Origin: Gracilaria domingensis | Taxonomy: Eukaryota; Rhodophyta; Florideophyceae; Gracilariales; Gracilariaceae | Assembly (NCBI GenBank): GCA_022539475.1 | Contig: VCMS01000050.1 | Coordinates: 144,932-208,931, forward strand | Length of the DNA stretch: 64,000 nt | Direction of reading: 5' to 3' | In this document: piece after piece, positions 52,841-63,653 of the stretch | Position numbering within the stretch: position 1 is the first letter of the stretch | Layout of the letters: every line of letters begins with the position of its first letter | Notes under the pieces: generated by a model | The model's database searches: none | What the model saw: only the letters and a program-made list of their open reading frames with translations | What the model was told of the DNA's origin: nothing | Made by a program: the position numbers and the translations under genes

Positions 52841-53018
52841 GTCGAATTTGTGCCTGGAGTTTGACGCATATTTTAGCCGAATTATTTCAAGTCCTCGTCT
52901 AAAGTTGGCGTGGGCTTTAGCCGTTTGGTGTCGAATTTGTGTCTGGAGTTTGACTCAGATTTTAGCCGAATTATTTCGAGTTCTCGTCTGAAGTTGGCGT
53001 GGGCTTTAGTTGTTTTAG
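52841..53018. repeat. 89-bp tandem repeat, two copies
   Basis: Copies at 52841-52929 and 52930-53018 begin GTCGAATTTGTG and share the TTTTAGCCGAATTATTTC and AAGTTGGCGTGGGCTTTAG blocks with a few substitutions. Confidence 0.88.
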
Positions 53019-53123
53019 TTTGTTGTTTATTTTATTGTGCCTATCTGCACATTGTCATTGATTTGGCTGGTACCCCCTGGAACTTCCGTTAGATTTGTCA
53101 CCACCCGCGTCATTCTGTTACAA

Positions 53124-55158
53124 AAAGGACGTCCACAATATGCCCCGTTTCCGAAAAAGACGTTCTCAGTTTTCAATTTTTGCAATCCAAAATTTTCTTA
53201 CAACAATGTTGCCTATGCAAACCAGGCAGCATACAGTGCTGAGCAACGAATTTGTGAACCGATTCTCCACATACATGTATCGAATTTTGCGTCCTATCAC
53301 ATAAGTATTTACTTTCTATTTTTGTAATTGTCTAAGAATTTCATATCATTCAAAATGAGCACTCCACTTGGGAGCAATGCCTTTAAGTTGGCATAAAATA
53401 ACATGAATTATAACTGCTTTTCGAATTTTTCTTGGGAAGCTTGCTTCTCAAAACGTTGATAGTTTACATTGCTGTATAAGCACGTCTGCTGGAATTGAAT
53501 TTCTGCTTAGGTTGTACCTAACTGATCTGGAAAGATGGACGAGGCGATGCTCTGGCAATGCTTTTGTGCATCTCAATAATCACCTTAACTCTTTTCACAC
53601 TAAAAGTTCTTATGCCTAGTATAATAGGTATAAGCGCAAGCCAATGAGCTTGCAAAGAAGAGCTAATAAACATTGAAGTGATCCAGATTGATCATTCTCT
53701 AGGGCATATTGATTTCTGTGAACGGCACTCACTGGCTTGCTATTTCGTCAAAATTCCGGAGAGTAAATGATAGCCCACGGCGCATGCAGTTACGTAAAAT
53801 ATGCATAATAAATGCTTATGTCTAGTATATTAGATACAAGCAAATTCCCCATATGGCAGACTCACCACCAATTGCTTTGGTTCGAGTGCAATCATAGTTG
53901 TTTCTTATGTCTATTATAGAATACGTAAGGTTTCAGTCTCAGAAGGGTTAACTACCACACCCTTACATGCTGCAATGTTGATCTTAGTGTTTGAGAGCTA
54001 CAGAAATTGTTCTGGAAGAGCACATTGGTGTCAATCAGCGTCAAAGCTTGCAATTCTGCTTCTCAATTTTCGGCCACTCTCTGTAAATTGTTCTTGCTGT
54101 ACAAAGACATATCGTCAGCGTAGATGGTTTTGTACTGCGCTGGGACGGATTTTTGAGAACAAGGGTCACACAAAGGGGTAAGTAATTGTCACCCGAGAGC
54201 TTTTTCTTTTGTTTGCTGAATCTGAACGACGGAAAAGACTTCTTCCAAGGTAAACGAAATTGCGCATATATTTTGCGTACTCGAAACGCGAAGTTCATAA
54301 TACTACATTGGTTTGAAAAAAGCTATTTGTGCGACTTCTATTCTGGTTGAAGTGTCAGCAAGCTGCAGCTGCCCTAATCTACTGAAGTGGCAAAAATTGT
54401 CCTCCCGTGAAGATCAAAACACGTTTATTGAATTGGAGGGCTAAAGACGTCTGTCGAAACATAAGTTCCACTCAAAGAAAGACCGCTTCAAGAAAACTGC
54501 AGAAACAATGGACAAAGAGATATAGAAATGTTGACGATAAGGTCGCAATGCGCGGCTGGGCGAAAAAAGAGAAATAGACATGCCGATTGGAGGAGACGGG
54601 CAACGCGCAGGTTGAGCTTTCATTGGTAGGAGCCCACAGCGCCTGGTCATCGGGACGGTCGGCATTCTGATTGCTAACATCAGACGCTCCCTACTTCTCG
54701 AGAGATCTTCATCGCTATAAACTAGAGTACACTTCCGTGAAGAAAACCGAAAGGCGTTGGAGATGAACTATGCGTTGTGGCGCATATGTCCAAAGAACCA
54801 ATGAGAAGTGGCTGTGACATCAATGTGCGAATCAAATGAAATCGGAATCATATTCTCAGCGACCCAGTCCATGCGTTGCATTCTCCAAACTCATTAGAAA
54901 TATAAAGAAAACAACTCCTTGAAGCCACAGATTCGTGGACTATAAAAGCCACAGTAGCAATTTGCCGGCGCTTGTACTCCCAACTGGCGGAGGACAGTGT
55001 CAACGGCGATAGATAGAGGCATTGGCCCCGATGGGCCGTGAGGAAAGAACTCGTTCAATGGTCGTATGGAACACCATTTGCGCAGCAGCGCAAGTGGTGA
55101 GGTCGTTTGATCCCATACAGGGAGATGCAGGTTTGAACTTCCGCAACGTGTAATGTAA
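53124..55158. other. AT-rich intergenic region with repeated palindromes
   Basis: No supportable gene. Three ~26-bp palindromes of one family lie at 53609-53634, 53815-53840 and 53904-53929 (CTTATRYCTA...TAAG). A GC-richer stretch ends in a 12-bp hairpin (55072-55083 with 55088-55099) just outside the Helitron end. Confidence 0.5.
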
Positions 55159-55188
55159 TCAGCGCTTTGAGAAGTAAATTTCTCAAAG
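55159..55188 (-). terminator. Helitron 3' terminal hairpin and CTGA end
   Basis: A 9-bp perfect stem (55165-55173 with 55180-55188, 6-nt loop) lies a few bases from the terminal CTGA (CTRR consensus), followed by T in the flank. The rolling-circle replicon end signal; a second copy occurs at 38211. Confidence 0.8.
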
Positions 55189-55371
55189 TAAAAGACGCAA
55201 AGCTCCTCTAGAAATTATCTTTTGATACATAAGTATTTTCGTTTAAGCGTTTCGTCATGCGAAAACAACTTTTTTATTTTATATATTAATATTCATATAA
55301 TTAGCACATTGACAAATGTATTTCTCAAGAAAATGTATCATTTTATATACAATGAGAGAGAAGACTTTTAT

Positions 55372-57414
55372 TCAATAGATGTTCGAAACATTATCTTCAA
55401 GACGTCTCATAAAGCTTACAAACACTTCTAGAGATAATGAAAGACCTAGAATGTTTTCCAAACGATGTAAAACAATATTAATCTGAGAGCTGAACTTGTT
55501 CACAATCTGAGTAGAAACAGGAGACAGTAATGAAATGTTTTCCAGGCATGGAGATCGAGAAACGGCCACGTAAATTGCACCCATACAAAAGGTTTCCGCT
55601 GGATCAATAATGCAGTAAGGCAAAGTTAAAGATTGACTTTTGTGCATGGTAATAGAATAAGCTGGAACAATCGGTAGTCCTTTCACTCTTTCCAAAATTT
55701 GTGGTTCAATCAGAACTGTCTGATTCCTTTTAACCTGTTCCTTTGACGAGCCTTGTAAAAGTTGTGCTCAAATGAATCCTTGGTATGAGTTTGGAAATTG
55801 GACAAGCACTGAGGGAACATCTGTGTTACCATTTACGCATCGTTGCACAATGCCCTTCTCTGATTCGTGCGGTTCAATGTTCTTTCGTAATAAAATCGCT
55901 TTTAAAGACCCAATCGATCCGTTGGAAAGTCCTACTGAAGGGCAAATATTAGTTCGTAACATAATCGGCATCCCAGGGTATAAGTCAAGTTTTGGCATTG
56001 GTGAAAAGCGAGATGCATATGCTGGAGCCATATTTTTCTTTTTCGTAGAGTAAAAGCATTTTGCTGCTCTTACACGGTCATCCTTACCGACTGCCTTCGT
56101 GAGAAGTGGAATACTGTGAATATGAAATGTACCATATTGCTCACCAATGGCGGATATGGGAGCCCTGTTGAACCGATCGGCACTGCGATTTCGCGACGTC
56201 AAAATTGGAGCTTTCTGCAACTTCTTAAGCTTTTCCTTATCCTTCGGAAAGCGAGGTATATATTGTTGATTTAGAATATCGATATCCTCTTCAGTGCATC
56301 ATGCTTTTCGCATTCGAAGTAGTATTTCTGAAAATCTTGAATCCTTCTCTTGCCTCATCGACTTCGATAATTTCAGAAAGAAGACAGCATGCGACAAATG
56401 TTCGTATATATCATTGAAGACTAACGGAATTGTCCCTGACAAAGACAAGAGACTTTTTGACCTCACTACTTGTAGTTGTAAGCAATCTCCAGTTAAAATA
56501 GTGACAAGACCACCAAACCAGACGTTGGAGTATGCGGGACGAACCATACGTGTTATTTTGTCGAGGTAGGGCAACAAGAGAAGAGAAGCCATAGAATATT
56601 CTTCAACGACAATTACAGAAACTTCAAGATAATCATTTTGCAAAGTAGAAAGAATCTCGTCAGATGGACTTTTCTGAAGTTGATCAAAAGATATGTTTGA
56701 TGTTCGGAGTCCATTCTGAAATATAAATCCTTGGGAATTTCCGGCTGCTACTCCAGAGGGCCCAAAAACAGCGACCCTCCCAAGTCGGCTCCCTGTATGT
56801 TTCAACGGTAGGGATGAGAAAAAGTTAGAATTCTCACGGTTTGGAGCCCAAATAGGCTGTGCGTATGGTGAGATGCACTTTGACGTAAACTGTTTTATAT
56901 GTTCCAAAACCCATGACTTTACACAGCCTCCAGGGGCTTCTGTAAAAATTGGATGGTTTGCTTTGCATATGGTTTTCAAGCATTCCGGAACTGTTGAAGG
57001 CTTTGGAAAGTAATAAACGTAAAGATAAGAAAGAACAGATTCCAGCCACATCTGCTGCTCTTGAGATCTACATTTTGATATTAACTGGTTCTTGTAGTCA
57101 CAAGCTTCGCTTTCGTTTAAGGTTCTGTTCAGATGTAACCTTTCTGCAGCTTCTGGTAACCCATCAGTATTTTGTTCCATGCGTAGATCAGATATGTTGC
57201 ATTGGATAAGAAGTCGAGCATTTCTTTCCGCTTGTCTTAGCCCAAGAGTTCGACAATCCTTAAGGTATGATCTAAATATACCAAATTGGGAAACATCTTC
57301 TGAATGTTGAAATTCTGAAATACTATGTACTTCTCCATTCCAGTGCTTCGAAATCGATGAGATGTTCGTAGAACTTTTCATTGTTATTGCTTCGAGTTGT
57401 AATAGAGGATTCAT
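55372..57414 (-). pseudogene. Helitron Pif1-like helicase domain
   Basis: Three minus-strand ORFs (57414-56299, 56220-55768, 55695-55372) carry one helicase in order. The Walker A loop is decayed to APGGCVKS (normally GGTGKS). Walker B reads VIVVEEYSM. Motif III is GDCLQLQVV. Motifs GMPIMLRTN and the C-terminal AYSITMHKSQSLTL...AIYVAVSRS are superfamily 1B. Frameshifts separate the ORFs. The unwinding activity would have driven rolling-circle transposition; this copy is dead. Confidence 0.88.
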
Positions 57415-58224
57415 GTCGTCTCACAAACTCAACATCTGAGTTTTGTAAATCTGGTTCTTCTGTGTAAGAACTGTTTCAATTATTTTCCAATCTTTTATCA
57501 TTCGCATTTGAAAATCGTGGAGGAGATATTGAAAGAGCAGAAGACAATTCGTGACTGTTATTGACATACTCATTCAATCTGGGTTACTTCCGGGATTCTA
57601 AAAGGTCTGCTAAATTTTCTGTCAATGTCTGACCATTAAGTAGGTCTGAGACAGAAGGAAATGGAAGGTTTAGAACAAGTGCGGATGCTGCGAACCGTGG
57701 TGATTGATCGTTGGCAGTACCTCTTGAAGGGACATTGAGAATGTGTTAAATGTGGACTTCATTTTTTCTTCTCTTTAACGGTTGAACTTCTTCTGCACTG
57801 GAGGAAGTATTACCTCCCATAATATAAGAGTCACAGTCTGCAGGATTTTTCAAAAGCATCTCGGGATCATAATTCACAGCGAAGTGACTCAATTTTCTAG
57901 TAGTATATAACTCGTGAAACTGCGAAGCTGAAAACATTTCCAGTGAGTTTGGCCGACGAATGTAGTTTACATTTAGTTTTGAATGAACTTGTCGGACTTC
58001 CGGTGCAATAGTGACTTTTCAACGTTTTCATTGCCATTATGTTTGTTGTAGAGAGCTGGTTGTTCATCTGCGTCCAATTGAGGCAGTACATTCTTTCCAT
58101 TTGGTGTTGTGTTAATGCTTAGTTCCTCAGATTTCTTCTGTTCCGGAGATAGGGCTCCATTAAATCTTGTGATGAAATCGGTGTTAATGTTTTGTATTGA
58201 AGCGGAACTGAACGTTATAGGATT
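57415..58224 (-). pseudogene. Decayed Helitron Rep-helicase linker
   Basis: Short minus-strand frames only (for example LYTTRKLSHFAVNYDPEMLLKNPADCDSY split by frameshifts). Position between Rep and helicase suggests the usual variable linker. Individual motifs cannot be assigned. Confidence 0.45.
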
Positions 58225-58665
58225 TTACAGGAGGTAATCCACTACCTCTTGAGCACCAATTGCTCTAGATCCGGCGGAATTGCGAGCAATAGATCCAAGT
58301 AGTTTTCGATTTTTCGTTTCGCTTTCTAATTGTCTTATTCTCCTTAAGCATTTAGTATCAAAAAGTGTATTCTTGTCCGATTTCACTGCATAACTACAGA
58401 CATACATATATTGCGGAATAGAATTTCCAATTATGACAGTAACATCTGTGTTTGTATGTGCCATATTCGTTAGCATGGGATGAGTAGCGTTCAAGAACGT
58501 TGAAGATCTGGGGGCAAGAGATATGAACCGTTTCTCACCTTCAAAAGTACTCCGATAAGAGACACTTCCTCTTGGCTGTAGACAAAATGGAAACATAAAT
58601 CTGCAGGAATTGTTCTCTCCAGTGCAATAGTGTCGAGGGTCAAGGATGGAGGGGACTCCAGACAT
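58225..58665 (-). pseudogene. Helitron Rep tyrosine domain fragment
   Basis: 147 codons ending the Rep module. Seen: HYCTGENNSCRFMFPF (Cys-rich block that follows HUH in Helitron Rep), HPMLTNMAHTNTDV, and QYMYVCSYAVKSDK, whose tyrosines three apart followed by Lys fit the catalytic Y2 motif. Separated from the HUH part by about 1.8 kb of inserted DNA. Confidence 0.75.
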
Positions 58666-59085
58666 CCTGCGCCGTGTTCGACGACGGCGGCTAAAGCGCT
58701 GGATGCGCCGTTGTCGACGGTCGCGCTAGCCGCCGCCGCCGGCGCAGTAGTACTTAGATCTGAATCGGTAGAAGTCCTGTTTAGTCTAGTGGTAACTATT
58801 CTACCGTATCTATCTACAACTCAGTAAACTACAGCTTTACGACGTTCCTTGACCGAGCGCGACGCAGCCCTACGCAGGGCCGTAAGTCCGCAAGCGCTAC
58901 GCAGCTCCCCGCAGGAGCCGTAAGTTGCGTTGCACATGCAGCCCACCGGCGGGCCGCCACTGTGCCTCTCAGCTCTGTCCGTCCGAACAGCCCACCCGCG
59001 GGCCGCGACACCGGACTGTGCTGTTTCTGCCTAGTCCCCCTCCGGGACCAGAGCGGATCTAGCGATAGATCTCAACAAATAGTAG
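58666..59085. other. GC-rich insertion in the Helitron, possible copia solo LTR
   Basis: A ~410-bp island of much higher GC than its flanks, limited by TGCGCC (58667) and CTCAACA (59076), i.e. TG...CA. It shares a CTACAA-CT-AGTAAA stretch with the copia LTR at 62200. No target duplication is visible, so the solo-LTR reading is tentative. Confidence 0.3.
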
Positions 59086-60500
59086 TTGCATTTGTGGAAC
59101 TGAGTAGCAAGAAACGGCTTTCGAAGTTCTTGATTGCTCTCTTTGCTACCATCAAGGCCCAAAGGGTTGCATGGACTGGAAAGGATATCATATCGTTCTC
59201 CTGAAGACAGGGGATTAAAAATAATTTTCTGATGTGTTGCAAGAGAGACATGCTCACGAGGCGGAATAGATTGAGATGGGAATTGCGGGAAATGAAGAAA
59301 ATCTTAGGAGTTGAAAATAAGACGTCTATTTTTTAAAGAAGTAAACTCAGCGCTAAAATACAATTTCCATCGAGGCAATGTGGCAATATAAGTTACAACA
59401 ATTCTGACGTTACGAAATAGGAAAATGTGCACAATACAGTAAACGTCCAAAAGGAAAATGACCTTGACAATCCCATTAGTTTCACTTTAATGATAACTAC
59501 CAAGTTATCACAAGATTACATCAAAGTTATCATGTTATGTTGTGGTGATAAGTTGGATAACCTCAATGTTTGGGGGCCGGAGCTTCAGGGCTAGAAGTGG
59601 AGACAGTCTTAGATACCTCACTTACTTGTTTGGCATTTCCGGGAACCGGGAAGAATATTTATTGGAATTTGGGGAGCAGCGCTTTGGATCTTTGCTGGAG
59701 CAGCTTGTCGCTAAAAGCGTAACTACGGTAGCTTGGCAAGTGACGCCTTGGCGGCAAGCATTCTGCACTCGACGATTGTCGATCCTTCGCCTTCCACTTT
59801 GGTTTTACCTTTTGTTGAGATCCGTTCTTTTCACCCACCCATCCACACCCAATGGACATTTTGCAGCTTCAAGGTGCTCATGGAGCTGGAATACTATATA
59901 ATCCAGTGGTTTTTGCAGTGTTAACTGCCGCACTTTCCTCCCACCAAAACAGTAAAGATCGCTCCTAAGAGCTGTGATACACATAGACAATAAAATCTAA
60001 TGAAGTTCTTCCATGAGCTTCACAATCTAAGGTCCTAACATGAAGCAAATTTGAAGCTCTAGAGTTACAAAACTGAAAATTTTGGGCTTTTCCTGCAAAC
60101 TTAGCAGGGTGAGACGTTAAGTATCTTTTACTCAGCACTTTAAATTTATTAGTGTATACAAACAAAACAATCTCATAGACATATTCTAGCTTCATTTCAA
60201 GTTTGAACCGGAATAGAGTTCTACTTCTATGTTCAAACGAAGTTGAAATTAGATATCAAACCCATCATTACACACATCATGATGTGATGCATGATGTGTT
60301 CATGAAGACAATAATGTCATCAACTGGTACTGTAGTTCAGATATGTGAGACAATGTGTCTCCAACGTAAGGGAGATGTGCCCCGTTTCGCTACAAGTGAA
60401 ATTCTTACAAAGGGTTTCTCTTACACCATAACATAATTCTGTTTCTTATGAAATGTTCGCACTCTTGCTAAGAGAACCAAAGCGTAAATGTGTTACAATT
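59086..60500. other. Unassigned insertion between Rep HUH and tyrosine domains
   Basis: No Helitron protein homology visible, AT-rich, with repeated AGTTATCA motifs near 59490-59560. A 119-codon plus ORF (59542-59901) is not recognised. Likely one or more further insertions. Confidence 0.35.
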
Positions 60501-61969
60501 TTAGACTTTTATGCTTTCCCCGCACTTCCATGGGTACGGAACAAGTGATTGTGGTGCCGATATATCTTCAAGAACAAGGGCAGTGTAGAAACGTTCCACA
60601 AAGTTGTCAATATCGATGAGAGACACTCCTGTAGCTTGCAGAACATTAGGAAATTTCTTTTCCAGCCATATCAATAGATGAAGATGAGGAGAGAAGCGAG
60701 CTTGTTGTTCTATTCTTCCAAGATAGGCCACAATATCTCCGAACGGTTTAGTTCTTCCAAGTAAAAAGTTGTTGATGAAGGAATTAACACGTCTTTGAAA
60801 TACTGTGACTGCTGCAACAGGGTTCGACGCTAATATATCGGCACGCTCTGTAGCTGTCAGATCTCTTGCCCTTTCAATTGAAAGTGAATCGTCAGCTTCG
60901 CAGTAGACATGTGGATCTTTTACATCTGCTGCACTCATAGTAACAAAGAGTTGACACGGACCAAATCTTGTTAAGTAGGCCCAGGATTTTCTTTTCAGAC
61001 AAGCCCAGAAAGCGGGAGAGCCTCGTAGCGCTTCAAAAGATGCACTTAACGTTCCAGAGCGGACGAGGGAGTCGATTCTTCTTGCAATAACTGTAGATGG
61101 AAGCGAACTTGAAAGAAGTTCTCTCACTTCCATAAGTGCATGATTGGAACCACCTCGGAGAGGAGCATGTGTGCATAGCCCAGTAATTCTCTTTCGCTTT
61201 AGAACAGAGTGTATGAAAAAGATGAATTCAAGATCATTAACGAATCGTGAGCGATAAACAGAAAGGACAACTTTCGTCCATAGTCCAAGGTGACAGCCTA
61301 TTGTTTTAGGACCTCCTCTCCCATAAGGAAAGAGTACAGGAAAGTAGGATTCCAAATGTTCTGAAGCGTCATATGAGGGAAGAACATGATTTCTTCTATG
61401 CGAAAAAGGTCGAAGCATGTGATGTACCAGTAATCGGCAATGATGGGCGTTTTCGCTGTCATCGATTCCAGTTGTTACCCGCTTTGAGAGCTCTTCGATA
61501 GTTTCAATATCTATAGAACCCTGCCGTTCTTTCCTGAGTTCGTCAGCATCAACCCTAGCTTCGGTGACAGATGTTGAACTTTTGTATGGGCTCTCAAGTG
61601 CTTCACCTGGGACCACGGTTTTGAAAGAAGAGCCAGGATCATTTGCAGAATTTAGCTTATCTATATCTTCAAATGCATCTTCCTCTAGTTCTATATCTTT
61701 GTATAGAGGATTCTTTTGCTGCAACCAAAACAAAACGTTTCGAACGCTTTTTGAACTAATTTCAATTGTTGTCGCACTTTCTATCAAGAATTTGAAGACC
61801 ATTCTTCCATGACGTGGAAGTTTTTTGGCTAAGTCAGAAACTGGATTTGAAAACGAAACGTGAGCTCCTTTGCTTGCTGTTTGACCGAATCCACCTTGTG
61901 ATCTGTAAACGAATATAGATGGAAGCCGCAAGCAAATAGGTTGTGTTGCGAGATAAAAACGGATCGGTC
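60501..61969 (-). pseudogene. Helitron Rep N-terminal and HUH domain
   Basis: A long minus-strand frame. From its start: KGAHVSFSNPVSDLAKKLPR and LFWLQQKNPLYKDIEL (the region upstream of Rep in many Helitrons), HHCRLLVHHMLRPFSHR, FPYGRGGP, the Rep core with LFVTMSAADVKDPHVY, and the HUH nickase motif FSPHLHLLIW near 60686. HUH enzymes nick single strands and carry the DNA end on tyrosine. The frame continues antisense through the copia LTR to 62111, which is fortuitous. It ends at 60501 where the insertion zone begins. Confidence 0.85.
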
Positions 61970-62278
61970 TGTCCGTCCGACGTGGCGCCGCAGATTTGTT
62001 CGAGTAAGCAACTCGAACGACCTGTGCGAACCACTGTGGGCGACAGATCATCATGATACGTTGTGCGCACAGAAAAAGCGTTCCAAAACGTTCGACACGG
62101 CAAAGCTCCAAACATCAATTTGGAGCTAGGACAGTCACAAGAATACAAACATTTAGAGTATTCTGTGACTGTTCTAGACTAGACACGAGCACTACAAGTA
62201 GTCTACAAACTGAGTAAAGATCTAGAGAACGGGGTAGCTCTCTAACGTTGTTGACCCCCAGTCCACTATCCTTCAACA
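61970..62278 (+). repeat. Copia 5' LTR inside the Helitron
   Basis: 309 bp, TGTCCGTCC...TTCAACA, followed at once by GGTTATCGGGCCC (62279-62291), the half-initiator-tRNA-Met primer site known for Ty1/copia. The left boundary is where Helitron homology stops. No 3' LTR follows. Confidence 0.6.
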
Positions 62279-62371
62279 GGTTATCGGGCCCTTAAGCGCA
62301 CTACTACTTTGTTGAGAACGTTAATCATCTGGATTACTCCTTTGTTCATTCTTTCGTGACGCAACGCGAAC

Positions 62372-63019
62372 ATGTCGGACTCGTTGTTTGATGCTGCGCG
62401 ACTGCGCATACCTCTGTTGAAAGCCGACAACTACTTTATGTGGTCACACAAGATCGAACTTGTGTTGCGATCCAAAGGAGTTTGGCAGCTGGTAACGGGT
62501 TCTGAGACGAAACCCGAAGAAGCAGAAGCAAAGCTGAAGTATGAGACAAGATGTGACACTGCACTCTCGTGCATCTTACTTTCGGTGCATGAGTCGTGCG
62601 TTGCGCCGGTGATGAAGATGAGGAATCCTGCAGAAGTTTGGGACACTTTGAAGACAAACTTTGAACTAGTTTCGCAGGCCAGCGTAGACGCACTACTCGA
62701 AAGGTACCAAGACATGAGGATGGACGCATCCGAAAATGTCTTGGATCACATCAACCGATTGGCAGTGCTCGAGATGAAACTTAGTGGTATTGGTCATACT
62801 GTTGACGATGCGGAAAAGCTACGGGCGATACTCAGAGGACTTACGAAGGACTTTGAAGTCACTGCTGAAGTAATCAGCCAGACTGGGGCAAGCCTGAAGG
62901 ACGCTATACCACGGTTGATTGCCAGAGAGGGACAACTGGAAAAGCAGAAGCGGGGATCAAGTGCTGAGTTAGGTCATACTTTGAAAGAATGGAAAGAACG
63001 GTTGGGACAAAATCCATAA
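62372..63019 (+). pseudogene. gag: Ty1/copia Gag N-terminal fragment
   Basis: 215 codons from ATG, 80 bp after the primer site. Typical copia Gag start: IPLLKADNYFMWSHKIELVL, then the UBN2-like helical region (EVWDTLKTNFE, LLERYQDMRM, HINRLAVLEMKLSGIGH, LRGLTKDFEV). It stops before a zinc knuckle, protease, integrase or RT. Helitron sequence in the opposite direction begins immediately after 63019, so the copia element is 3' truncated. Confidence 0.85.
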
Positions 63020-63653
63020 ATGGCCATCCGTGTTTACGTGCTTCAATTGGAGCTCTTCCTTGTCGCAATGCGTTTGAGCAATGAAAACAAAAAAGGAAAG
63101 TATCTGAATTATTCTCATCAGGATAGGAACATCTGCCTATAATACGCATCCATTTCTCGAAAGTTGTTTCCCCAGGAGCAGTGAATGACCCTCTTAGTAC
63201 ATGCCGTCTACATGCTCGACAAACAATGTAGTTATCAGGCTCAATGACATGCTTGTGATTAAGAAAATCTGTTTTCATTTGTTCTCTTATTAGTTTCATA
63301 CATTCAGCAATTGTTTTGTTCCAGGGACAAGAAGGAAGTGGCTTTGCTCTGTTGTGAACAATATTTCTTAATTACTCTTCTCGGACTGATTCAGCAAATG
63401 TTTGTGAAGTAGTTGTTCCTGGAGGCGTTTCAGAATGAATGCGGTGTTGCAGTACTGTACGCTGATAACGAGATTTCTTTGCCCTGCCAGAGTTCTGTTT
63501 CGCTCTTTGCGAACGTTTCCGAGCAGCAGACAAAGCGCTTATGGGAACCATGATTTTTGTAGATTCCCATATGGTTGTAGAGTCGGAGAAAGGGTGAATG
63601 CAGAAGTGTTCTGATCTGATGACTAAAAATCTTCCATAGTGGGTTAGTTTCAA
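63020..63653 (-). pseudogene. Helitron N-terminal Cys-rich region
   Basis: Minus-strand frame with a likely start at an internal Met (MVPISALSAARKRSQR), a basic segment, one in-frame TAA (63372-63374), then YIVCRACRRHVLRGSF and FLFCFHCSNALRQGRAPIEARKHGW. The CxxC pairs and ARKxGW phrase are typical of the region preceding Rep in Helitron proteins. Cut at 63020 by the copia fragment. Confidence 0.75.

Larger units (their letters stand above)
51739..53123 (+). repeat. Probable solo LTR (1385 bp)
   Basis: Ends TGTAACGG...CTGTTACA form a perfect 6-bp inverted pair. Flanks AAAAC and AAAAG give a 5-bp duplication with one mismatch. A TATA box (CTATATAAGCAGG, near 52527) precedes a pyrimidine-rich stretch like an LTR leader. 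Orientation is assigned from the TATA. No PBS or coding region follows. ORFs inside are low-complexity. The terminal pairing is the main support. Confidence 0.55.

Noticed and set aside
55090-55150. tRNA-like T arm (GGTTTGAACTTC) near the Helitron end
   Set aside because: No matching acceptor, D or anticodon arms could be folded around it.
59542-59901. 119-codon ORF (+) in the Helitron insertion zone
   Set aside because: No recognisable family and overlapped by other short frames; not enough to call a gene.
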